Positions 20,124-30,346 of a stretch of DNA of 64,000 bases are shown here, piece after piece (position 1 is the stretch's first letter; every line of letters starts with the position of its first letter). Below the pieces are notes generated by a model. The model did no database searches. It worked only from the letters and a program-made list of their open reading frames with translations, and was not told the DNA's origin. The translations under genes and the position numbers were made by a program. Source of the DNA: Gymnopilus junonius (lineage: Eukaryota; Basidiomycota; Agaricomycetes; Agaricales; Galerinaceae); contig JADNYJ010000002.1 in assembly GCA_015501075.1 (NCBI GenBank), forward strand, positions 682,001 through 746,000, written 5' to 3'.

Positions 20124-22839
20124 CTAAATCTGCGCCGCTGCATGACCATCCGCCCTAAGATCGGAACCTGCAGCCCAAACGAAACGTCCTGAAGGATCCT
20201 GTAGCTTTTGGATGACTTGTCCGCGGCCCATCAAACCCCGACTAAATCCGCTGATGACCCTGGCGTCATGTCCCATGCCTATGACATAGATGAATATGTT
20301 CTGAGATAATGTGACATCAGAGACCAACCTCTGAGGACTTCAACTGTTTCTTTCGAGAAGCCATCTTCAAAGTAAACCTCGCTGTTGATATCCCCTGCCA
20401 AGCCAGTAGAGCTACTTTCCGCATCTGGAGTACCCGCAGATATACAAAAGCGCGGGGCGTCGAGCGCAGCCTGTGGCGTGAAGCCACGTAACACATTTAA
20501 AAGCACTTGTACATGACCCTGGGGCTTTACAACATTGTGAGCTTGTGGATTGATGCCAAATTCCGGAATCCCTTACTTGCATAAACCCTCCCATGACTCC
20601 ATAGCTCAAGAATAATTCATCATCTTTCGTGGCTAAAGCAGGTATGATGGTATGGTACGGGCGTTTACCTCCCTACAATCCAAGTCAGAATCCAAACTAT
20701 AGATAAGCCATTTGCGAAGCACCTTTAGGGCATTGGGATGATTTATGTCGAGGACAAATCCAGATCCCCTGTTTTGCAAGGTGAATCCGCAACCTTTTGG
20801 AATCGCTATAAAACATCCCAGTTAGAGTGCGTACGAATACAGCTCGAGCAATGTATGCGGACCCCCCGTTCCAAAGCCTAGCAAAACAATGAGAAAGATC
20901 AGGATGAAATATCGCGTGTTGCCGACCTGCATAGTTGCTCTGAATGTAACTACAGGCATTTCCCCACTGGTCCGTTACTGACAAAGTGTGTGTGAGTTGA
21001 ACCAGTAATCAACATAAGAAGACTGCGTCACCCGAGAAGTAAACCGTGTCAGATGAGTTCGCTGGGTTACCCTGTCGGAGCCATGAAACTTGTTCGATCT
21101 CGCAAGTAAAGGACAACTCCTCACGTGTACAACTCGAGGATTAGTACCCTTTGCGTCAAAAAGTTTGGCTCTGGATGCCAGATACTCCTAATATAAAGTA
21201 TCAATATTGATCGTAGATACGTCGCGCTATATTCACCTTGCTCAGGAGTTGCTCAACCGGTATGTGTTCAACATCAGGGTCAGTAACATAATATTGGCTA
21301 TCTGATGTAAGCCAGTGAATCATTTCCGTAAGCAAGCAATACCGCGTGTTTAAAATGTTGGCTATACCTGCAAAAGCGAGACTGTTGAACATTAGCATAT
21401 TGACACCAAATTTAGAAGGTGTGGCGTACCGCAGCGCCTCGATTAGAGTGTGAAGGTACTCAGGAGAGTTGTGCTCCATCTCTAGTAATGGCTTTGAAAG
21501 TCCCTGGTCTTGGATATTCTCGAGAATACCTAAAGCTATAAGAGCAGTGATGCCTGGGCAAAAAAAACAATTTGAAGCTTTTCTTTAGTAATTGTTCTCT
21601 AATTTACCTTGCCCATTTGGTGGACACTAGAATGCCTCGTAAGAAGGCATGGCAGTGATATGATTTACGGCTCACCTCGTACACGGTTACTTCATTTGCA
21701 TAAGTGTACTTGATAGGCTCAACAAAGGTTGTCTTGTGATTAGCAAGATCGTCAAGGTCCATCAACCCCCCTTTACTTTGAATGAGGTCGACAATCGCTT
21801 GAGCAACTCTACCCTTGTAGAAACCTTCTTTTCCGTGAGCTACGACCTCTCTGAAGGTTTTAGCTAGGTTAGGAAACTTCATGATTTGCCCGGGAAGAGG
21901 GGCCTTTCCATTTAAGAGCATCTCATCCCCATTGAGGGAGGCTTTCTTAATCAATCCCTACAGGCAAAAGGTTTGATTTGATTTATGTTTGCCCGCGAAT
22001 TAGTGAATGATTGCTGACCTCAGAACGTTGCCACTGTCAGGCAATCCCATCAAGAAAAATAGAGTCACAAGATATGGTAGAAAAGTCGCTTACAGCCCAG
22101 CTGTGAATCTCGGAAACTGGGACACTATCTCATAATTAGCGAAACACGGTACAGGAGTGTTCATAAACTTACCCTTCCTCCGCCAACCTAATGGCTGGTT
22201 CAAATATTTCTGCAACGCTTACTGATCTGCTGCCGAAATTTTCAATTGTATCTATCCAAGCAGCAGCCGCTCCTGAAGAATAATATATATATATAATGTC
22301 AGAGTAATGTAGAGTTTCTATGACCTTACCAGGTACCGTTACGGAATTGAGATCGGTAAGGGGGATACTCGACTTCAGTCCACGCTCCAAAATATAGTCA
22401 ATATTAAGCTTGGCTGGTGCACGCCCAGAGCCATTCAATGCTTTGACCTCCTTCGTTTTTGCATCGTAGAATAGACAAAATGCATCTCTGGCAACCACAT
22501 TGAACGTCAGCATGTACTAACAATAATTCAACTAGGACCACCCTCACCCGCCAATTCCACAGCAGCTAGGTTCCGTCACGTTGAGCGCAACAGATGTAGC
22601 GACTGCTGCATCAGCTAAAGAATGTGTTAAAGTTCAACTTGACGAATTACAAAGGGATTGGTGACTTTACCTGCATTCCCTCCTTTCCGCAGGACTTCTA
22701 AGCCAGCCTCTGTAGCCAAAGGCTGGGAAGATGATACCATTCCTTTCGTGCCATAAACTACCGACCTTCGACTAGCAAACCTCTGGAAGATGGGCTCGGG
22801 GTTGTTCACCTTAGACCAGTCTATAGAGATCGAAGGCAT
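20124..22839 (-). CDS. Gamma-glutamyltranspeptidase family enzyme (YwrD-like type)
   Basis: An Ntn-hydrolase that cleaves gamma-glutamyl bonds. The N-terminus ([30 protein letters not shown], then [25 protein letters not shown]) is that of the family. The autoprocessing and nucleophile region reads SDTVYF, then after an intron [19 protein letters not shown]. Downstream are [24 protein letters not shown] and the C-terminal [26 protein letters not shown]. The lack of an obvious signal peptide and the motif style fit the cytosolic YwrD-like branch rather than secreted glutathione-degrading GGT. At least nine introns break it up. Function in fungi of this branch is not well established; gamma-glutamyl peptide or xenobiotic turnover is inferred. 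Confidence 0.85.
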
Positions 22840-23105
22840 TGTTCTCCTAATGCAAGAGAATTATGGGCAGCTGGTTTATAAACTGGCCCTCATCCGGATG
22901 CGGGGATACAACTTGTGCCGATAGGAGCTTCCACGGGTGTCCGCATGGGATGGTATCATTATAGTCATGACAAAACCGTGGTTATCGATATCCTTAACAT
23001 GGGAGCAGTCAGTGTGGTTCTGTGTGGACGGCGTTGAGGATTGTGGACATATTAGGAACTACTCTGGATCTCGTGTCTGATCTTGGTGCCGACTTCAAAA
23101 GCAAG

Positions 23106-23659
23106 ATGTCATTGCAAGCAAAATTACAGCAAGCCTCTTCAGAATTTCAGAACCTACAGGCAGACCTGTCGAAAGTGATAGAGGCACGGCAAAGGCTCGA
23201 AGCACAGCTTTCGGAAAACGAGCTGGTGAAAAAGGTAATCCTACATCTACATTTTTACCAAGGGCTGTTTACTACGTTGCTCTCCAGGAATTTGCTACAC
23301 TGGCACCAGAAAACACGGTATACAAGTTAATCGGACCTGTCCTTGTGAAGCAGGATCAAGCAGAGGCAAAAAGCAACGTGGATACTCGACTAGACTTCAT
23401 TCGCAGCGAGATGTTCGGCTTCTTTTATTATTCTAATCTTTCCACTAATTAACAAGCTTTAAACCTACAGCCGACGGGTGGAGGGACAAATTAAAGAGAT
23501 AGAGAGCAAGCAGGAAAAAAAGAAAGCAGAGGTGAGTATGGGTTCCGGTCTCTCGCTTCACCAGAAAAGCTTCATGACGGTCTACAGCTTGCCCAAATCC
23601 AAACAGCCCTCCAGCAAGCTTCCAGTTCAACACCGCCCTCCGCGCCCATCACTGTATAG
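23106..23659 (+). CDS. YKE2: Prefoldin subunit 6 (Yke2)
   Basis: A beta-type subunit of the hexameric prefoldin chaperone that hands unfolded actin and tubulin to the CCT chaperonin. Four exons join in frame (23106-23234, 23288-23412, 23471-23531, 23588-23659) into 128 residues, the normal family length. It begins MSLQAKLQQASSEFQNLQAD, has the hairpin region FATLAPENTVYKLIGPVLV, then NVDTRLDFIRSEIRRVEGQI and ends in a coiled coil. The second intron uses a weak GTTCGG donor, but joining there is required to keep SEI-RRVEGQ. Its stop faces that of uS17m 42 bases away. Confidence 0.93.
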
Positions 23660-23700
23660 GCCATGCTAAATAAATAATGTTCTCTTTCAGTTTGAATAGC

Positions 23701-24143
23701 TCAGGGTATCTGAGAGCTTGGAAGACGCTCCGAGGTTGCGTTGTTGCCTTGCTGTGCTTTGCTTGCACGAGCTATGTCCCGTTCGGTTTCAGGACTTTTT
23801 AGAATCGTCTCGACAGTGAATCTTTTCCTGCGTGACACAGGTGGGCAATTTCGGATGACTACAAGGTCATCTTTGCGAAGTTCTGAAGCCCATCTTAGGA
23901 GTTGTATAGCATAAGAATGTAATATCGAAACGCACGGTTATTTTCATCATGAGTCAAATACTTTTTACTTCGTTCGATCCGCTGGTTATAACAGGACGTT
24001 GTAAGTCATAATCTATGGACGGCAAGGATAATACGAACTTTTCCGGTCAATTTATGTATAACCCAGCGAGAAACTGTCACTGTAACAGTCTTGTTCATAA
24101 ATCCTGCCTTTGTAACTATGCCATGGAAAGACATAGGCGGCAT
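23701..24143 (-). CDS. MRPS17: Mitochondrial small-subunit ribosomal protein uS17m
   Basis: A small ribosomal protein of the mitochondrial 30S-type subunit. Three exons (24039-24143, 23936-23981, 23701-23882) join in frame to 110 residues. The sequence opens MPPMSFHGIVTKAGFMNKT, then VTVTVSRWVIHKLTGK, exon 2 gives RIERSKKYLTHDENN, and exon 3 LRKDDLVVIRNCPPVSRRKRF followed by a charged tail ending SSQIP. These are signature S17 features, the OB-fold strands and the NCPPVSRRKRF loop. No exon alone exceeds about 60 codons, so simple reading-frame scans would miss it. Introns are 53 and 57 bases with GTGCGT and GTTCGT donors. Confidence 0.93.
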
Positions 24144-24497
24144 TTTGTCTCGACCAGGTTTGTTAATGCAGTAGCTGTAGTGCCAGGACCGGAAAGATAG
24201 CGTGAGAATTCTTAACCTACAAGAATTTCGGTAAGTGGGCCGGGCCAGTGTAGAGCCTAAGAACTTCATGAACTTAAAGAAGTAATTATAATGCAGCCAG
24301 CTACAATTGATTCCAATTTCAATTATAAAAAAAATAGGCATAGCAAGAGTGAGATGTAGGTTGCGAGCAAAATACATTATTCAGCATACTCTACAGGAAG
24401 AGTTTCTCTGCGCTGCATACCTTGCTAGTAACTACGAACATTTCATTGGAATCTGGATATACTTAATGTTCCCTATCTTCACTAGAACGTTTAAGCA
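24144..24497. other. Intergenic region, no gene seen
   Basis: These 354 bases lie upstream of the uS17m start and downstream of the transporter relic. They are AT-rich with an oligo-A stretch near 24327. They should contain the uS17m promoter; I see nothing else. Confidence 0.4.
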
Positions 24498-26091
24498 TTA
24501 TTTGGTAGTTGTCGATGCCCCCCTTTCATCTTCATCATCTTCGTAAGAAGGACAGAAGCGTGACCTTTTTCTGAGCAACGGCCCATATCTAATCGAATCA
24601 TAGTGACAGGTATGTAAATGGAAATAAATAGAAACTTAGAGTTGGCATACCGCTTCAAAATGAAAGGTATTGGAATCATGAGTATAGCAATAAAACCCAG
24701 AACGGATGATGCCCAACGTGGATTCAGTGCTTCATACATATTATCTGCAAAAAGCTGATGCACAATAAGATTGAGTTCAGAGATAGGTAGAAAGGCATTT
24801 ACCAGAAAGGCTGCACCGAACATGCTACGAATTACGGTCAGCGATGCTAACGCAGATGCTGCAACACTGATACATTCCAATTCCCACTCCAATTTAGCAA
24901 CGCAAAATGGCGGAAGGACGAATATTTGTCTGCGACAGAGAACCCTCCCTGTCCAAGGACAGAGTCGGGGAACATCAATGACGTAATTGGACAGTCCCAA
25001 CTACGCTGATGCTGATTAGACTTTCTCAACGTCACCTACAAGAAGGTGGTGGCGTACAAAAATGAGCTGAATTGAAAATCTCATTGGGAAGCCCGAAAGC
25101 ATGGGACCCCAGTAAGAAAGATGAGGAAATGACGTCCAACTGCGTGATACATATAAGTCAGATATCATGCTGAGTTACCATTAAGAAATATACTGACGCA
25201 AACCAGAAGAAGGACAAAGCAAACATAGGTCAGGCGTAGAAGGCAATTTCAAGTCGAAATTCAGGAGGCACCGGTTTCAGGGCAATCTTTGCTGATTTAT
25301 CTTCGTATTTTGGATTGAAGTAGAGCACGTACTATGGTAACGAGATCATGAGGCATGCAAGGTGGATTATAAACAAGACGTACTAGGAGCACCGCAAAGG
25401 CTCCGCCCAGTGGTATTGGGATAAACATGAGCCCAGATATGCCAGCATTGAAGTTATGGGCTTCAGTGAAGACAATAGGGTAGGCGGCAAACAGGAGATA
25501 AAGACAGCCATAAACAAACAAACTAAAAATGATCAGTTCATTTTTTAGACTATTCTGTAGAGGACAGGTGTACACTCATGTACAGCGTGATAGCTATAAG
25601 CATGCGCTCATGGAGCAGGACAGGGTTTTGCCAGCACATGTTCAACGCGTTTCTTGAAGCTCATGTCTTGCTTTTCCAAAGGGGCATAGAAGCGATCGCG
25701 ATCATCTCCCGTCCGGAGACGTATTGCCCGAGCTTTTTTCACTACGTAGAGAGTTAACCATGTCTTAAGACCATACGGTAGGAAAAGGTATGCGAGGTGA
25801 ACTGGCGAAGGCCCTGCCAGCAGAAATACTTCAATGTATATATAAAAGAAATCAGGGGAAAACATACACATTTAAAACGAGCAAGCCACTGATCTATAAT
25901 GTAATAATCCGTGCACCAGACCTTGGAGAGCCCAGGCTCACTTTTGGGTCGTCTGCATCGTTCGGTTCAAAGCGGTCAATCAAATACGGGTCATGGTCAG
26001 GACATTTTCCATTCACTTCATTCGCTTGGATATCAAACTTCTTGTGAATGGACGATGAAGAGGTCTGAACGGCAGGATCAACACTGTTCAT
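24498..26091 (-). pseudogene. Decayed MFS multidrug/polyamine-type transporter
   Basis: The 3' half matches drug:H+ antiporter-1 family transporters: VVKKARAIRLRTGDDRDRFY, APLEKQDMSFKKRVEHVLAKP, LLHERMLIAITLYMS, YGCLYLLFAAYPIVFTEAHNFNAG, PVPPEFRLEIAFYA, SALASLTVIRSMFGAAF, MYEALNPRWASSVLGF and a C-terminal YGPLLRKRSRF. The N-terminal cytosolic tail also survives (MNSVDPAVQTSSSS to DRFEPNDADDPK). Between tail and KKARAIR, however, about five transmembrane helices are gone. Further lesions: a frame change right after LAKP, an in-frame TGA straight after EIAFYA, and loss of the expected NPRY region. No splicing pattern I tried repairs these. It is most likely a relic of a once functional transporter. 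Confidence 0.75.
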
Positions 26092-26399
26092 GGCAGGGAA
26101 AGGGAGCCTGAAGTTTGGTGGGAGCAAGTATTTACCTGGAATTATGATATATATGAACCATTTCAAGGATGACAGAGTATGTGCATACTCTGGCATGTCA
26201 TTCCAATTAGCTAAAAGCGTTGTCCCTGCTGTCATGAATCGGACACTGCATGGCAGAGGGGGGTGAGAGAGAGAGAAAAAGATGTGAGATGCTCCGGGTA
26301 CTTGGCGGCACAGGAGGCCGGCGAGCCATATATGGTAGTACTTAGTTGAAGCATGCTCGCAAACTACGTCGTTCATACAATTCATGATCGAATGCTGTA
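26092..26399. other. Intergenic region upstream of WRAP73
   Basis: About 300 bases between the relic transporter start and the WRAP73 ATG. It holds an AG-rich stretch near 26262-26280. No gene seen; the WRAP73 promoter is expected here. Confidence 0.4.
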
Positions 26400-28375
26400 A
26401 TGGACTTTACAGAGTTATACAGGCAGTCGTCTTCGCTGGTTGCTTTTAGTCCTGGCGCTCATTTTATCCTTACTGCTGTCCAGGACAGAGTGATCGTTCG
26501 TCGCGCTGATACTTTTCAGATAACGCGTACTTGGCTTGTCGATTCTTCCCCATCTCCTGCTCAGGCCCTCTTAACTAATAAGACCGGTTCCAAACAAAAA
26601 TCTCACCCCAATCCGTCTGCAAGCCAACCTGATTTTTGGATCACACACATTGGTTGGTCCTGTGACTCCGAGTACATACTCGCCGCTTGTGCAAAGCAGG
26701 GTGTCGTTCATCTCCTGAAGCTTCGCGAAGAGGAATGGTATGGCCGAATCGATTCAGGAGCCGAAGGTGATCAGCTACCATCGTTATACTTGAACATGGG
26801 ACTCAAATTCGGGATTGATAGGTCTCGTGAAGGCCGAATGGGCCCCCGATGGACGCACCGTTCTCTGCTTCTCTGACTGGGGTGTAAGTCTCCACAATGT
26901 CAGTAATGAGCAAATTTAGCAGATTTTCATACAGTTGCGAGTGTCTTTATGGTCTATATCGACAGGTACTGCAACGTACATACAATTTCCAATTTATCCG
27001 GATAGAGGTCTGCCTTCCTTCCGTCTCTCCGACAATTGTCGGGAATTCATTAGATCTATGACCAGGATATGCATTCCGATCCGATGGCCGCTATTTTATA
27101 CTTGCTGAACGCCACAAATCGAAGGACACGCTCGGTGTTTACGATGCGTCTCAAGCGTACAAACTTGTTAGAGTTAGTACCTTCCGTTTCCGTTTTCACT
27201 AACTGACAGTGACATATCATTAGCATTTCTCATTACCAACGTCTTCCGTGGCATCGCTCGCTTTATCTCCCACCGGAAATTATATCGCTGTCTGGGAAGG
27301 TCCACTGGAGGTAGGTTACATTCACTATCCGTTGTGGTCTTCGGCAGACAGTACACCATGCTAGTATAAACTACATGTATCAACCCTGGCAGGTGATCAC
27401 CAAACTACATTTAGTCCTTCACCGGATCCGGGATTTGGCATTCGGATTGCGGCATGGCATCCAGCAGGAATATTTCTAGCTGTTGGAGGATGGGATGACA
27501 GAGTATGGCCTACTTTGACTTTGAGTTCTTTTTCGTCATGGCTCACAATGTGAAGGAAGGTCCATATCTTGGATAGTATCAGTTGGTCGGATGTGGCAAT
27601 ATTGGAGATGCCCACGCGTCTGCCTACGGGTGTAGTAAGTTGTTTCTTACCTCTACTCGATGCCACGTCTCTCATTGTTTCAAGACTGTCTGGAGGGAGC
27701 CGGCGAAATGGATAGAAACGACGGAAGGCCGCGGATTTCTTTCCTGTATGTAGACCTTTTTACTTGTTTCGAGCCAGTCACTGACCAGTTTGGTTGTAGA
27801 TGATCGCCTAGCAGGTCCTCAGGTGCTTAGCGCCATACGCGCTGACCCGACTAAACCAAATCCGAAGAGTGGTGTTTCCCAAATGGATTGGAACATAACG
27901 GGAAGCCTCTTGTTGCTGCGCTTTGGTAGGTTTTCAATGTGCTACATACCATCTGTCACTCGCCCATCTTTATTCAGACAACGTCGCAAATGCCGCCTTT
28001 TTATTCGACTTCCCCTCGTCTCGTGAAAAGTTTATGCCAAAATTGCGCACCGTCTTACTTCACTCACAACCGGTTTTACATGCACGATGGAATCCTGTCC
28101 GTAAAGGCAGTTTGGCTCTTTGTTGTGGCACTCAGAGCATTTACATCTGGAGTGACGAATGGCAAGGAGAGTCTGGTGATGATGAAGAGATGGCAGAATG
28201 TATAGGCGTCCCTGCTAGTAGGTTCCCCGTCAAAATATCTAATGCAAAGCTGACTGTTACTTTAGAAAAATTCGAAACAAGGGATCTCTCTTGGGCTCCC
28301 GATGGGAAGGGTCTCATTCTTCTGGGGAAGGATCAGTTTTGTTGTGCCTTCGAAGTAATTGAAAGTGACGGGTGA
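26400..28375 (+). CDS. WRAP73: WD-repeat protein WRAP73 (Wdr8)
   Basis: A beta-propeller protein. In fission yeast Wdr8 works with Msd1 and kinesin-14 Pkl1 to anchor spindle microtubule minus ends at the pole; in animals WRAP73 binds SSX2IP. The start gives MDFTELYRQSSSLVAFSPGAH, closely parallel to animal WRAP73. Further on: THIGWSCDSEYILAACAKQG, AEWAPDGRTVL, SLALSPTGNYIAVWEGPLEYKL, PGFGIRIAAWHPAGIFLAVGGWDD, VHILDSISWSDVATLEMP, ARWNPVRKGSLALC, and LSWAPDGKGLILLGKDQFCCAF near the end. The order matches the family throughout. About ten introns of 50-60 bases are present; the TGA is at 28373-28375. Confidence 0.9.
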
Positions 28376-28659
28376 ATTGATGGCCTGCCAACGGCCTGTA
28401 TGATAGTGTGATTTGGAAGCTTTACGATTCTGCTTAGCCCTGCGCAATATTAGGACTGATGTCATTACTCAGTGACTGGTTGAAGATCAGCTTCGAACGG
28501 ATCTTTATTTTTATTCGCGGATTTACCTTGGTGAGATGTCTAAAGATAAAACACAGACGGAATATGTCAGAACTCAATTAAAGGATTACGTACACACACC
28601 TTCACCCCTAACTGAAACCGCAACGTACCAGAATGAGTTGATTTCATCCACTGGCCAGC

Positions 28660-30029
28660 ATGGAGGCGGTCAACTACAAAACTTTGACGACTTCTCGTGG
28701 ATTCACCTATTCGTACTTCCTGGGTAAACCTAGCGAAGAGACAATTGCGGAGCTGGATCCCGCTGATCCTCCGCTTCCTGCACTCTTATTCCTGCACGGC
28801 TTTCCCACTTCGTCACGTCTCTGGAGGCATCAAGTCGAGTTTTTTGTTCATAGGGGATTTGTGGTTATCGTACCCGATCTGCTCGGCTTTGGAGAAACCT
28901 CGAAACCTACCGAGGTGGAGTGCTACAGGTCCAGTTTGGTCTGCAAGGATGTCGTCGAAATCCTTGATGCAGAGGTATTGCAGGATGTCATAGCAATCGG
29001 TCATGATTTGTTGAGTACATGCCAATATAGCTCTTCCCTCTTCTGACTGTCTGACTGTTCATCTATACCCAGAGGCTCAAAGATTGTCTCCAGGTTGGCC
29101 AACTTCTATCCTGACCGCTTCAAGGCGTATGGATTCCTTGCTGCCCCCTATTACGCACCTCGACCCAAGTCAAATATTGAATTCACTTCCAAACTCGTCA
29201 GTAGATGACACAGACTACTGATTAACATATCTCACTACGCTGCCAGACGAAGAAAATGTGCGGGTACGAACTCTGCGGACACACGGTCTTTTACTCGGAA
29301 GATGGATCGGACAAGCTTATAGAAAACCAAGTGCGTGTCCAATCACTAGCTCTAGAGGCACACCTTGGGATCTCACAATAGAAATGTTCTACAGCTGGAC
29401 TCATTTTTTAGCGTTCTGTTCCCCTCCGACCCGAAAGTGCGGGTGACACATGTCGCACCGATAGGCGCCTTGAGGTCTTGGCTCGAACACGGAAGGAAGG
29501 CGGAAATGGGGCCATGGATCCCACCAAAGGCAACTATTGCGTGCCGTCTGCTTTCTCTACTTGAGCTTATCTCGCAAATCACAGGATATGGAATACTGGC
29601 GGACCGTTATCTCTCGAGACGGTATTGCGGGTGCTTTGTGTTGGCATAAGGTGACGCCATCTTCAGCCTTCATGGAATGGTTTTTGCTCATTTAGCGTTA
29701 ACCAACAGGGGCTAGTATCAGGGGTCAATGCTGATGATGATAAACGTTAGTCCATTTCAGCCATCTGATCATCCCCAAGGCACTAACTTAAGGGCATCAT
29801 GGCTTTCTGCGCAGCCATACCGCTGGAGCTTTATCATGTCGCAAAACCGGTGCTCTTTGCTGCTGCAACCCATGACTATATCTCTCCGGCCATACTAGGG
29901 ATTGCAACGACAAATTATCACTGCAAGACTTCCACCATACGTCAATTCAATGAGGGGCATTGGCTGATGTTGTCTGCCCCTGCGGAACTAAATGTAGCTT
30001 TGCTATCTTGGGTTATGGATTGCATCTAG
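28660..30029 (+). CDS. Epoxide hydrolase-type alpha/beta hydrolase
   Basis: The start (MEAVNYKTLTTSRGFTYSYF) leads into the core alpha/beta hydrolase fold: LFLHGFPTSSRLWRHQ with the oxyanion HGFP motif, VIVPDLLGFGETSKPT, and the nucleophile elbow AIGHDLGSKIVSRLANFYPDR, which is split by an intron with a GTTGAG donor. The C-terminal part has the acid and base regions: VLFAAATHDYISP and FNEGHWLMLSAPAELN. This is the pattern of soluble epoxide hydrolases. The frame slips at 29404-29409, a run of six T where seven would keep WTHFFSVLFPSDP in frame, and the exon after WHK is not resolved. A detoxification or fatty-acid epoxide role is inferred. Confidence 0.8.
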
Positions 30030-30346
30030 CACCCCTCACCATTCTTCTAGTGTGTGTGTCTCCTTCATGTTTTGAATTTCTAGAACTCAGATCATACATA
30101 GGGCATAGTGGGATTCATCCAAATGGACATGTAACAGGAGGGCATATCTATCTATCTATGTAAATGGGCATTTCAAACCTGTACCAAGTAGAAGCATAGC
30201 GTTCGAGAAAAAGTAAATTAAATAGCCTAAGAATGGGCGAACAGTGCATGTCTTTTATGATTTTTATGTGTCCAAAGAAAGAGGAGAAGAAAATAATCTA
30301 TCTAGTTGCCGCCGGGAGATGACTCTATGATGGTTGAGAAATCGCA
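30030..30346. other. Convergent 3' region with TCTA repeat
   Basis: About 300 bases between the stops of two convergent genes. A TCTA microsatellite (three to four units) lies at 30147-30159, probably in the hydrolase 3' untranslated region. No gene seen. Confidence 0.45.
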
